Positions 9,395 through 18,132 of a stretch of DNA of 64,000 bases are shown here, one piece after another. Made by a program: the position numbers and the translations under genes. The DNA comes from Alteromonas sp047556435. GTDB taxonomy: Bacteria > Pseudomonadota > Gammaproteobacteria > Enterobacterales > Alteromonadaceae. The stretch lies in assembly GCF_047556435.1 (NCBI RefSeq), contig NZ_CP180210.1:1488001-1552000 (forward strand). The letters are read 5' to 3'. Position 1 is the first letter of the stretch; every line of letters starts with the position of its first letter. The notes under the pieces are model-generated. The model saw only the letters and a list, made by a program, of their open reading frames with translations, did not search any database and was not told the origin of the DNA.

Positions 9395-9956
9395 CGCAGA
9401 CGCTTTGGTAAACCAACGCGTGTAGCGAGTCCCGCCCGAGGCCGGGCGAGGTTGTGCTTTGGAATATTCGCGCAATACAATACCGTATTCGCTGCTGTTA
9501 TCGCAGAAAAGGCACACGTGTGGCAAGGGAAAGCCTCTCCAACTGGCGAGCACGTCGGTCGCTTGCGCCCTTACTTTGCGAGTCATCGCACAACACTAGT
9601 ATTCATACCCTTTTCTTTGCCGCTTTTTCGCTGATGCTGGTGGTTGTGCTTACAACATTGCGATGGCGTGTGTCTGGTCTTTGCGTATCGCATGACATGC
9701 TAAATGCCGGTTTTCCAAATGCCTTTTGCAATCTCCGGAATCGTATAGTAAAAAAGTCAGTATAAAAGGGTTGGGAATCACGGCAAAGGAACTATAATTA
9801 ACAATTCATTAACGCGGGTGAACTTATTTAAAAAACTCGCGTAATACGCTTGTCACCAATTGAGATTAGGGTGGCAGAATTGTCGTTTTCTGGCCAGGCA
9901 GGAGAGCAGGTCAGTAGTAGTAGCGCTGACGCGTACAGCGCATAGGAGAACCTCTG
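9395..9956. other. 562-base intergenic region with a weak hairpin and a probable promoter
   Basis: A GC-rich hairpin CGCCCG/CGGGCG (9433-9438 and 9443-9448) lies 38 bases after the kleisin-like gene and might be a weak terminator; it has no T tract. The middle part contains only open frames with Arg-, Cys- and Leu-rich translations and no start signals, so I see no gene there. A promoter-like pair at 9771-9798 is listed separately. Confidence 0.5.
9771..9798 (+). promoter_or_regulatory. Probable promoter of the TerB-like gene
   Basis: TTGGGA (9771-9776) and a perfect TATAAT (9793-9798) are separated by 16 bases. Transcription would leave a leader of about 150 bases before the TerB-like gene at 9957; the leader contains a short ACGCG/CGCGT stem. 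Confidence 0.5.
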
Positions 9957-10370
9957 ATGTTTAATACCCCGAAGCAGTCTTTCAATGAGGCACTAATCAG
10001 ACTGGCGGTGTTGCTATACCAGGTAGATGGAATGGTGACGTTGTCCGAACAGGATTATCTTGAAGACATCTTGGAGTCACTGGATTGGCAAAGTCCAATT
10101 AGCCGTGACGCCTTTTTTAATGATGCGATATACCAAACCCGTAAAGCACTGGATACCGGCGATGCGCAAACTTATCTGAAAGCGTTGAAGCAGGATTTAT
10201 TGTTTGATGCCGATAAGGCAATGGAAGTGGCTATGGCAATTACCGGTGTAGACGGGGATCGCTGTGAGGAAGAAACCGAATTGTTGTCGTTGCTGACACA
10301 TAAGCTGCTGGCAAAGGCCTTGGTTAGTGGTATGCATCACACCGGTGGACCGGCGTCTGTAGGAGCATAA
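9957..10370 (+). CDS. TerB-like helical protein
   Basis: This 137-residue protein has a ribosome binding site AGGAGA just before its ATG. It is acidic and helical, with two regions (AVLLYQVDGMVTLSEQDYLEDIL near residues 17-40 and AMAITGVDGDRCEEETELLSLLTH near 88-112) that resemble the paired acidic D-G-E segments of TerB/DjlA-like domains. These domains bind metal or partner proteins, but a cellular role here is unknown. It is followed 33 bases later by a lipoprotein gene and may share its transcript. Confidence 0.6.
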   Translation: MFNTPKQSFNEALIRLAVLLYQVDGMVTLSEQDYLEDILESLDWQSPISRDAFFNDAIYQTRKALDTGDAQTYLKALKQDLLFDADKAMEVAMAITGVDGDRCEEETELLSLLTHKLLAKALVSGMHHTGGPASVGA

Positions 10371-10442
10371 TCACCGCACAGGCTGTTTTATTTTTCATCA
10401 CGCATGGTAAATTCATTACACGAATATTGTAAAAGGAACGCC

Positions 10443-11594
10443 ATGCGTAGTTTGTGTGTCTTTCTCGTTCTGTTGGCCCTGAGTGCGTGCCAGCAGGTAC
10501 AGTCTCCGCGTTTCGAGCGGGCGACGTCAATGCCGCCATATCAACTTAACAGTTTTCCAGAATATCAGCAGGCTACGTTTCAATGGTTGTCCCGGCACAG
10601 ACTGCCGGTAACAGAAAATGCCTCATGGGAGGTGGAGCTGAATACGCCGTACTCATGCGGGGAAAGCAACTCTGTAGGGGTGTTGTTGGTGCATGGTCTG
10701 GGTGACTCACCATACTTTTTTCACGATATTGCCCGCGACCTGTGTGCCAGCGGTTATCAGGTAAGAACCATCCTGCTCCCCGGTCATGGCTCTAAGCCCG
10801 GAGACATGTTAAATGCTGACTTTACGCTGTGGAAACGCGTCACTTCTTACCACATTTCATTATTCGCCCAGGACGTAAAAACATTATTTCTTGGTGGTTT
10901 TTCGACCGGAGCTAACCTGGTCACGCTGGCAGCCCATTCCCGGGATGACATTGCTGGTCTGCTGTTGTTCTCTCCCGCCTACGAATCGAACTTTTTCGCA
11001 ACCCGCTTCGCTCCCTATATTACTGGTATTTATCCCTGGCCAAACCTTGAACCCGAGGATAATCCTACGCGCTACAATTCGGTTGCCATGACAGGCTTTG
11101 CCGCCTATCAGCGGAGCGTAGAGGCGCTGTCTGATGCATTTGAAGAAAGTGCGCTCTCGTTGCCGGTGTTTATGGTTGTGGCGGAACAGGACAGCGTAGT
11201 TGATGTGCAGCGGGTTGCAACGTACTTTAATGACAGTTTTGATACCAAAACAAAAACATTGATGTGGCTGGGCGAAAAGGCGCCGGATTATCCAGATATT
11301 ACTGGTTATACAATGCAGGTGCCCGATCAGCGAATAGGTGCGTCGTCTCATATGGCAGTATTGTTTAGTCCCGGAAACGTATTGTACGGAACCAAGGGCA
11401 GATTACGGATTTGCGATAATGGCCAGTCAGATGAAAAAACGCAGGCATGTGAAAATGGCGAGCCCGTATGGTTTGGGCCCTGGGGGCTCACCGAAGAAGG
11501 GAAGGTGTATGCGAGGCTTACTTTTAACCCTTACTACAACACTATGATGACGAAATTAACAGATTTTATGGCGGAGGCTCAACGCCACGAATAA
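10443..11594 (+). CDS. Outer-membrane-type lipoprotein with alpha/beta-hydrolase fold
   Basis: The ATG at 10443 follows AAAAGGAA and gives a lipoprotein signal peptide with lipobox LSAC (Cys at residue 16). The 383-residue mature chain contains LLVHGLGDSP (oxyanion region), GFSTGA (nucleophile elbow, Ser) and a late SHMAVLF that supplies the probable catalytic His. These are hallmarks of alpha/beta hydrolases of the carboxylesterase or monoacylglycerol-lipase type. The substrate is unknown. An in-frame ATG at 10404 would spoil the signal peptide. Confidence 0.8.
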   Translation: MRSLCVFLVLLALSACQQVQSPRFERATSMPPYQLNSFPEYQQATFQWLSRHRLPVTENASWEVELNTPYSCGESNSVGVLLVHGLGDSPYFFHDIARDLCASGYQVRTILLPGHGSKPGDMLNADFTLWKRVTSYHISLFAQDVKTLFLGGFSTGANLVTLAAHSRDDIAGLLLFSPAYESNFFATRFAPYITGIYPWPNLEPEDNPTRYNSVAMTGFAAYQRSVEALSDAFEESALSLPVFMVVAEQDSVVDVQRVATYFNDSFDTKTKTLMWLGEKAPDYPDITGYTMQVPDQRIGASSHMAVLFSPGNVLYGTKGRLRICDNGQSDEKTQACENGEPVWFGPWGLTEEGKVYARLTFNPYYNTMMTKLTDFMAEAQRHE

Positions 11595-11632
11595 CACGTC
11601 GCGTTTTACTCTGCGTGATAAAAGAGCTGAGA

Positions 11633-12409
11633 TTATTTCTGGCACTCTTCTTCGCGCAGGGTAAGGACGTCATAACCTTCTTTTGTCACTGCCACGGTGT
11701 GTTCCCATTGTGAAGAGAGTTTCTTGTCGCGGGTTATCACAGTCCAGCCATCCTTTTTAAGTTTCGTCTTGTGCGTTCCCTGGTTTATCATCGGTTCGAT
11801 AGTAAATACCATGCCTTCTTTCAGGACCAGTCCTTCCCCCTTGCTGCCGTAGTGGAGCACCTCGGGCGCTTCGTGCATCTCTCTGCCAATACCGTGGCCA
11901 CAATAATCTCTTACCACACTGTAGCCATGTTGTCTGGCAAGGCGGGAAATAGCATAACCCACGTCACCCAGTGTAGCGCCGGGTTTGACGGTGCGGATCC
12001 CTGCCCACATGCACTGGTAGCTGGTGGCGACTAATTGTCTGGCAAGCGGCGATACCTGTCCAATTTCGTACATTTTGCTGCTGTCCGCAATATACCCGTT
12101 TTTCTCCAGGGTAATATCGATGTTGACAATATCGCCGGCTTTCAGTTTGGCGGTAGCGGCGGGAACACCATGACAGACCACGTCGTTAACAGAGGCATTG
12201 AGCACATATTGATACCCATATTGGCCTTTGCTGGCAGGGCGGGCTGATAGCTTGTTTACAATGTAGTCTTCTACAAAGCTGTCTATATCAAGTGTGGTCA
12301 TGCCTTCGCTGATAACGTTATCCAGTGCAGCAAATACAGACGCGAGCAACTGACCTGCCGTGCGCATCAACGCCACTTCATCCGGCGTTTTGATAATAAC
12401 GTTACTCAC
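11633..12409 (-). CDS. map: Methionine aminopeptidase type I, second-type paralogue
   Basis: This 258-residue metalloenzyme removes the initiator methionine from nascent proteins. The five metal ligands of the family are present: the Asp of NIDITLEKNGYIADSS, a second Asp in the same region, His in CGHGIGREMHEAP, Glu in FTIEPMIN and Glu in QWEHTVAV. The usual gammaproteobacterial map lies beside rpsB and tsf; this copy is instead coupled to a small ParD-like gene, with an 8-base overlap at 12402-12409. It may be an additional copy, which would explain the different context. Confidence 0.93.
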   Translation of the reverse strand: MSNVIIKTPDEVALMRTAGQLLASVFAALDNVISEGMTTLDIDSFVEDYIVNKLSARPASKGQYGYQYVLNASVNDVVCHGVPAATAKLKAGDIVNIDITLEKNGYIADSSKMYEIGQVSPLARQLVATSYQCMWAGIRTVKPGATLGDVGYAISRLARQHGYSVVRDYCGHGIGREMHEAPEVLHYGSKGEGLVLKEGMVFTIEPMINQGTHKTKLKKDGWTVITRDKKLSSQWEHTVAVTKEGYDVLTLREEECQK

Positions 12410-12608
12410 TGACTAACCTGACAGTAGAAATATTATTGTTTTGCATTTCCCGTTTAAGGATTTGTTCATAGGTTAGGGTGGGGTTCTGTTCTGCAAGCCG
12501 CCCGATTTTCATCCAGAATTCAGCCTGAGAATTAATCGAGCGTTCCATCACTGCACTATTTTTTCTAACTTCTTCGTGAAGCTCATCGGAGATTTTTACG
12601 ATACCCAT
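12402..12608 (-). CDS. ParD-like (DUF3423-type) small protein
   Basis: The likely start is the ATG at 12608, giving MGIVKISDELHEEVRKNS, a 68-residue protein with a ribbon-helix-helix-like N-terminus; a start at 12644 would add 12 residues. It resembles the ParD-like family that often sits beside a methionine aminopeptidase. The remaining sequence (RSINSQAEFWMKIGRLAEQNP) fits the second and third helices of such a fold. Its 3' end overlaps map by 8 bases, so the two are translated together. Whether it controls the operon or binds the enzyme is not known. Confidence 0.7.
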   Translation of the reverse strand: MGIVKISDELHEEVRKNSAVMERSINSQAEFWMKIGRLAEQNPTLTYEQILKREMQNNNISTVRLVSE

Positions 12609-12953
12609 AATTTTAATGTAGTAAATGGTAATAAAGTGTAGCATATCGTATGTTTTGTGACGTTGCCAGACACCTTGTGTAAATAGGGGGCGAATAACGC
12701 AGGCGAAGTGTTTCCGTAAAGCTTATAAAAAACTGATAAGAGTGAGGAAGTGCTGTTAACAACTGGAAGGTGTAGACGGGATAGTGTTACCTTCCACTAC
12801 GTTGTCGACGACAAGGAGTGCCATGCATTGACGGGCATTCCCGAAAGGTAAATGCTACTGTCTGTTATTTGATGATGTTGTTACAGACTCAGGGCCACGG
12901 AAACGCAGCGCCGGAGCTGTAACAGGGAAGTAAATTCAGCAGGTTAAATGAGG
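12609..12953. other. Intergenic region, nothing recognised
   Basis: About 345 bases lie between the ParD-like gene start and the 3' end of the host-attachment-family gene. The first part presumably holds the promoter of the ParD-like/map pair on the minus strand. I see no gene, strong hairpin or repeat. Confidence 0.4.
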
Positions 12954-13415
12954 TTATTGAATCGCCGTTCCGCGTCCGGCACTTTTTAAATCCGCAAGCC
13001 AGCGTGATTTGTCCGCATTCACGACATCTTTATTGATGGTATAGCCAATCAATTTCGTGAGCTGTTTGCTCATATTGTTGCGCAGTTTACCCAGAAACCC
13101 GGGTTCGGCGATGATGTCGATGTGATAAATCTTTTCCCCGCAACGCTTGTTATCCAGCCAGTCGGTAACAGTAGAGGCAAAACGTTCGGCTTCGGTCTCG
13201 GTTGCATCTTTCCTGCTCATGGTATCGACACCCTGGACGGCGCCACTGGGCGCGGAGATGGCCCCGGGTCTGTCAGTGACCAGATTTGTATCAGTAGCGC
13301 GTCCGTCATCGTTAGACAACGTGGTTACCAGTTCTAACTCAGAGGCACCGTCTTTTTCGAGAAAAATTTTTGCTTCGGCCTGATTGGCAACGACCAGATA
13401 AGATTTACCTAACAT
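12954..13415 (-). CDS. Host-attachment-family protein (baeRF-like)
   Basis: This 153-residue protein begins MLGKSYLVVANQAEAKIF and has the fold signature of the family named after the Agrobacterium attachment protein: an N-terminal strand ending in A-x-A-x-IF, a central disordered stretch and a C-terminal segment (YHIDIIAEPGFLGKLRNN, then a KDVVN segment). The family is related to archaeal and eukaryotic release factor 1 domains, but its biochemical job is not known. A ribosome binding site AAGGAG precedes the start on the minus strand. Confidence 0.8.
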   Translation of the reverse strand: MLGKSYLVVANQAEAKIFLEKDGASELELVTTLSNDDGRATDTNLVTDRPGAISAPSGAVQGVDTMSRKDATETEAERFASTVTDWLDNKRCGEKIYHIDIIAEPGFLGKLRNNMSKQLTKLIGYTINKDVVNADKSRWLADLKSAGRGTAIQ

Positions 13416-13839
13416 GTCGGCTCCTTTTTCTTTTGGGTAAGGTTTATAAGCATAGCCTTAGGAAAAAGTTTTGCGAAAAAGTGAAGTTTATTACGCAACG
13501 ATACCTTTTCGTCGTAAAGCAGCGCTTAGGATCTCAAGAGCACTGCCACTATCAGTGAAGGCCAAACTTCCGGTTGTCGTCATGAGTATATTTCAGGGGG
13601 CGCAACGCATAGGGAAATGTCGGTGAGTACCTATTGCCTGCGCAAAGGCGATAGTAATTAAGAAGAGGACTGACCGTTGCACGTCATACATGCTGGTAGC
13701 AGTATGATGGTAACCGGCCGATTTCCTCTAACAGCGAATACGACCACAGGCTGTGTTAGCGCGCAGAATTAAAAAGCCCGGCAATCCGGGCTTTTTCGTG
13801 TAATGAGCTTGGTATAACCTTACTCCTGATTCACAACGG
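13416..13839. other. 424-base intergenic region with a bidirectional terminator
   Basis: Apart from the terminator at 13771-13796 and the minus-strand promoter region of the host-attachment-family gene, nothing recognisable is present. Short frames here have no start signals. Confidence 0.45.
13771..13796 (-). terminator. Bidirectional Rho-independent terminator after the RND operon
   Basis: AAAAAGCCCGG and CCGGGCTTTTT form a perfect 11-base stem around a CAAT loop. It has T runs on both strands and lies 43 bases beyond the RND pump stop codon, so on the minus strand it ends the efflux operon. Confidence 0.9.
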
Positions 13840-16800
13840 TTAGCTGTGTTGATGCTCAGCCTGTTCCATTTCCCGTTCAAGACGCAGACTTTCATCTGCA
13901 CGGGGTTTGGTAAACCTGGCCAGTGCGAGGTAAAGCACCGGGGTCAGGTAAAGGGTAAAGATAACCGCAATACCCAGGCCGCCAAAGACAACCCAGCCAA
14001 TGGCGTTTCGCGATTCAGCCCCGGCACCGGCTGACAGGATGAGTGGCAAGCCGCCCAGAATGGTAGATACCAGTGTCATCATAATAGGACGTAAACGTAC
14101 CTTACCTGCTTCTACGATGGCATCGTACACGCTGTAGCCTTTGTCACGTAGCTGGTCAGCAAATTCGATAAGCAAAATAGCGTTTTTCGCCAGCAGACCT
14201 ATCAGCATCACCAGCCCAATCTGCGAGTACACATTGATTGTTGTACCGGTTAAAAACAGTGCGTAAACCGCAGCCGCAATACCAAAGGGAACAGTAAGCA
14301 TGACCACCACGGCACTGTTTACACTTTCAAACTGTGCAGCAAGTACCAGCAAGACAATAATAAATGCCAGAATGTAAGTCATCATGACCTGATTAGACGT
14401 TTCTTCAAAAGTTTGAGCCTCACCAAGGAACACCAGGCCAATTCCGTCCGGAAGATTGTCGTCTGCAAGGCCGCGAATGGTTTCCACTACGTCGCTGAGT
14501 GCAACATCCTCTGGCAGTTCCATTTCAAGCTTTATCGCGCGTCGCTGAGCCTGCCGTTCAAGCTCAGCCGCGACACCTTCCTCACTGATGTATGCCACAC
14601 TGGAGAGGGGAACCAGATTACCATCGACCGATTTTACAAAAAGCTCAGTTAAGTCAGACGGGTCACTCTGACTCCGGTTATTGGTTTGTAACATAATCGG
14701 AATGGCCTGATCGCCTACGTTCAGATCGGCAATATCAAACCCGTTCACCGCGGCGCGTAATGTGCTGGAGATGTCGTTTAACGGTACTCCCAGCTCTTCT
14801 GCCCGGCGTCGGTCAATGTTGACTCTGAGCTGAGGCTGGGTAGGTTCGTAGCTAATGCGGGGGCGGCCAAGCTCAGGCAGCGCCTCTTCAATTTTCAGCG
14901 CGAAGTCTTGTGACACGTCAAATATTCGCTCATAGGTGTCACCCGTCAGCGCCAGTTCCAGCCCGCCGCCTTGTCCACGCAGATTCAGACTGTTTCCGCC
15001 GAATGCGTTACCCGGCGCGCCGGGAATTGACTCCAACTGGGGACGAATTTCTTCAACCACTTCTTGCAGTGATTTCTCGCGCTCATCCCAATGCTTCAAG
15101 GGCGCCGTGATAAAGACGATATTTGGATCCCACTGACCAACAACGGTATAAATAGAGTCGATTGTGCCGTTGTCGACATAGGGCATCAGTAACGCCTCCA
15201 TTTTCTCCGCCTGACGATCCATAAAACTCAGACCTGCGCCGTCCGGGCCACGTGCGAAGATGCGGATTGTGCCCCGGTCTTCGCTTGGCAATAACTCATT
15301 ATCTATATTCTGGGCCGTGAAGTAGGCACCCACCGCCGCCAGAATACTGCCCAGCACAATTAACCAACTGTATTTCAGGGACCACGCCAAAGACCGCTGA
15401 TATGCACCCAGACACTTATAACCGGCAGCGCCGAGTGTCTTTCCGAATAAATCGCGTTTTCCTTCTCCCGGTTTTTTCAGCGGAAGTCTTGCGGTGAGTG
15501 CGGGAACCAGTGACAACGCTACGAAGGAGGAAATGATCACGGCGCCGGCAAGTACGCCGCCAAATTCACGGAACAACCGGCCCGCAGTTGAGGGTAGAAA
15601 GGCGATAGGGATAAATACTGAGGCAAGCACGGCGGTGGTGGCAACTACCGCAAAAAAGACTTCCCGGGTGCCGATAACGGCAGCGGCTCGGGCTCCAAGG
15701 CCCATCGCGCGACGGCGCTGAATATTCTCTGATACTACAATGGCATCGTCGACAATCATGCCGGTTGCCAGTACCAGTGCCAAAAGTGTCAGTATATTGA
15801 TAGAGAAACCAAGTGCCCAAATGATAGCCAGTGCACCTGCAAGTGACACCGGAATTGACAGGGCAGGGACAATGGTTGCGCGCCAGGAGCCGATAAATAC
15901 CAACAGGGTAAATACTACTAGCAATACGGTAAGGCTCAGCGATATCACAACTTCCTGAACCGAATCGCGGATAAATTCCGCATCATCGGACGTCACTACG
16001 ATGTCCATGTCAGTGAAACGCTTATCGAGATCTCTGACCATCGACAACACTTCATCAGAAATTTCAATGGTATTAGAGCTGGCCTGACGAATCACACCAA
16101 GACCGATAACCGGTTTACCGTCCAACCTGACCACGCTGGTGGTATCCGCGGGACCAAAATACACACTGGCGACATCGCCAATGCGAATGTCGCCGGCAAC
16201 TACAATTTGCTGCACGTCTTCAGCAGTGACTGACGTGGCATCGGCGCGCACAATCAGTGCCTGATCTGAAGACTGAATACTGCCAGCAGGCACATCAAAA
16301 GGCGCAAGACGCAGCACTTCGGCAATATCCGTTATAGACAGTCCGAAACTGGTCAGTCGCAGCGGATCGACAGATACGCGCAACACTCGTTCTCGGTCGC
16401 CGCTCAGGTTTACATCGGCCACGCCGGGAATACTGAGAAAAAGCGGGGCTAAATCAGTATCTACCCGCTCAGTGAGTGTTTCCATATCCAACGTCGAGCT
16501 GGACACCGCCAGACTGACGACAGCCTGAGCGTCATTATCAGCCCGAATAATAGCGAGTTGTTCGACATCATCAGGAAGTTCGCGCTGAACACGGCTGACC
16601 GACTCACGTGTTTCATTCGCAGCATCTTCAAGGTTAATGCCCGGTCTGAACTCTACACGCACTCGCGCCGAGTTCTCTTCACTTTGCGCGTATATATTCT
16701 TTACGCCACTTACCCGCGCGACAGCGCCTTCTAAACGGCTGGTAACTTCCGCATCGACAGTCTCCGGTGATGCGCCAGGATAGTTGGCAGTCACGGTAAC

Positions 16801-16956
16801 CGTAGGGGTATCTACATCGGGTAATTCACGAACTTCAAGACCATACAGGGCAGAAAGTCCGGCAATTGCAATCAATAAATTCAGAACAACGATAAGAACC
16901 GGGCGTCGAATTGCCAGTGAGGGAAGATCGCTGGTAGCTGGTGTTTGATTACTCAT
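13840..16956 (-). CDS. RND efflux pump inner-membrane subunit, HAE1/MexB type
   Basis: The start at 16956 gives MSNQTPATSDLPSLAIRRPV and 1038 residues, the usual size of AcrB/MexB-type proton antiporters. The first transmembrane helix follows at once (VLIVVLNLLIAIAGLSALYGL) and the fourth helix carries the proton-relay pair in GMIVDDAIVVSENIQRR. Two large periplasmic porter regions lie between helices 1-2 and 7-8. The start overlaps the stop of the adaptor gene (GATGAGTAA), so the two are co-translated. No outer-membrane TolC-like gene is in the operon. The substrate is unknown; multidrug or antimicrobial efflux is the family rule. Confidence 0.93.
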   Translation of the reverse strand: MSNQTPATSDLPSLAIRRPVLIVVLNLLIAIAGLSALYGLEVRELPDVDTPTVTVTANYPGASPETVDAEVTSRLEGAVARVSGVKNIYAQSEENSARVRVEFRPGINLEDAANETRESVSRVQRELPDDVEQLAIIRADNDAQAVVSLAVSSSTLDMETLTERVDTDLAPLFLSIPGVADVNLSGDRERVLRVSVDPLRLTSFGLSITDIAEVLRLAPFDVPAGSIQSSDQALIVRADATSVTAEDVQQIVVAGDIRIGDVASVYFGPADTTSVVRLDGKPVIGLGVIRQASSNTIEISDEVLSMVRDLDKRFTDMDIVVTSDDAEFIRDSVQEVVISLSLTVLLVVFTLLVFIGSWRATIVPALSIPVSLAGALAIIWALGFSINILTLLALVLATGMIVDDAIVVSENIQRRRAMGLGARAAAVIGTREVFFAVVATTAVLASVFIPIAFLPSTAGRLFREFGGVLAGAVIISSFVALSLVPALTARLPLKKPGEGKRDLFGKTLGAAGYKCLGAYQRSLAWSLKYSWLIVLGSILAAVGAYFTAQNIDNELLPSEDRGTIRIFARGPDGAGLSFMDRQAEKMEALLMPYVDNGTIDSIYTVVGQWDPNIVFITAPLKHWDEREKSLQEVVEEIRPQLESIPGAPGNAFGGNSLNLRGQGGGLELALTGDTYERIFDVSQDFALKIEEALPELGRPRISYEPTQPQLRVNIDRRRAEELGVPLNDISSTLRAAVNGFDIADLNVGDQAIPIMLQTNNRSQSDPSDLTELFVKSVDGNLVPLSSVAYISEEGVAAELERQAQRRAIKLEMELPEDVALSDVVETIRGLADDNLPDGIGLVFLGEAQTFEETSNQVMMTYILAFIIVLLVLAAQFESVNSAVVVMLTVPFGIAAAVYALFLTGTTINVYSQIGLVMLIGLLAKNAILLIEFADQLRDKGYSVYDAIVEAGKVRLRPIMMTLVSTILGGLPLILSAGAGAESRNAIGWVVFGGLGIAVIFTLYLTPVLYLALARFTKPRADESLRLEREMEQAEHQHS

Positions 16957-18004
16957 CACCCACGCCTCTCGCCAGTTCGGTTGTGATTTCCTGACCATTG
17001 CGCAGGCGCTGGATACCTTCGGCGATCAGCATATCGCCATCCTGCAGGTCACCGGTCACCAAAATGGTGCCCCGAAGGCGTTGATGTACGTTTACATCAA
17101 TTCGCTGTGCCTTGCCGTTTTCTGCTTTCCACAAGTAAGCGCCGGTGGCTCCCCAAAGCAGTGATGCTTCCGGAATGGCGGCGTAACGTTCACCGTTAAT
17201 TGAGAGGTTTACTCTGAAGCTCATACCCGGACGAAAGTTATCTTCTGTGTTATCCAGAATAGCGCGGGCGCGCAGTGTTCTGTCGCTTTCATTAATGCGT
17301 GAGTCAAGCTGAGCAATTTCTGCTTTAAGCGTGGTATTGCGGTTCGTCCAGGGCTCCAAAGTGACATCCGGAGCGTTCAATAATACGGGGAGTGAGGCTT
17401 CTGGTGCACGGAAGTTAACATATAATTTGCTGCGGTCGTCGAGTGTGGTTACTGCTGTTGTCGTGGTAATACGATCACCCACTTCAACATCGGTAAGCCC
17501 AACCACCCCGTCAAATGGCGCTACGATATAGCGGTCTTCCAAATCGGCCTGTGCATCTTCTACTGTTACTTTGGCAAGGTCGCGCGTGGTTTGAGCAACA
17601 TCCAGCTCGCTTTGCGGAACGGCGCCTCGGTCAAGACTTTCCACCAGTCGCTTATAGGTACGCTCAGCATCTTTTAGCTGCAGTTTTGCGCGCTCCAGCG
17701 CCACCTTTTGTTTGCGATCATCAAGACGAATCAGTACTTTCCCTGCCTCAACCTGCTGGCCAGGAACAAAATTGACTTCCAGAACTTCATCAGAGACTGC
17801 CGGATACAAAATAACAGAGCGCACAGCCTCAGCGGTTCCTACTGCTTCAACTTGCTTGATTTCGTTTTGAAAGCGAACAGGTTCAGTGACAACCAGTTTG
17901 GCCTGATTATCGCCAAAAAACTGGGCGTAAGAAAGTGAACTAAAGCCGGACAGGGCGGCAAAAAATACTACTGCTGCCAGGTGGCGGCACGTCTTTAATT
18001 TCAT
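16949..18004 (-). CDS. RND efflux periplasmic adaptor (membrane fusion protein)
   Basis: This 351-residue protein has a signal peptide (MKLKTCRHLAAVVFFAAL, cleavage near SYAQ) and the lipoyl, hairpin and beta-barrel order of membrane fusion proteins. The lipoyl halves are around DEVLEVNFVPGQQVEAGKVL (residues about 70-90) and DRYIVAPFDGVVGLTDVEVG (about 160-180); between them is a coiled hairpin rich in Lys, Arg, Glu and Leu. It bridges the pump to an outer-membrane channel encoded elsewhere. It is first in the operon and overlaps the pump gene by 8 bases. Confidence 0.93.
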   Translation of the reverse strand: MKLKTCRHLAAVVFFAALSGFSSLSYAQFFGDNQAKLVVTEPVRFQNEIKQVEAVGTAEAVRSVILYPAVSDEVLEVNFVPGQQVEAGKVLIRLDDRKQKVALERAKLQLKDAERTYKRLVESLDRGAVPQSELDVAQTTRDLAKVTVEDAQADLEDRYIVAPFDGVVGLTDVEVGDRITTTTAVTTLDDRSKLYVNFRAPEASLPVLLNAPDVTLEPWTNRNTTLKAEIAQLDSRINESDRTLRARAILDNTEDNFRPGMSFRVNLSINGERYAAIPEASLLWGATGAYLWKAENGKAQRIDVNVHQRLRGTILVTGDLQDGDMLIAEGIQRLRNGQEITTELARGVGDE

Positions 18005-18132
18005 TGTTATTTCCGTAAAAACTGGTTAGCACGTCAGAATGGAAGGCCACTTTTTTGTTGTTCTCGGCGGCACTGACCACAAGCGACACAATTTGTCATA
18101 CTTTTTATTATACGCATGGCACCATAGACGGG

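Noticed and set aside
9454..9765. A gene of about 103 codons in the gap after the kleisin-like gene
   Set aside because: The translation is rich in Arg, Cys and Leu with no domain signature, no ribosome binding site and no similar neighbour; it looks like chance.
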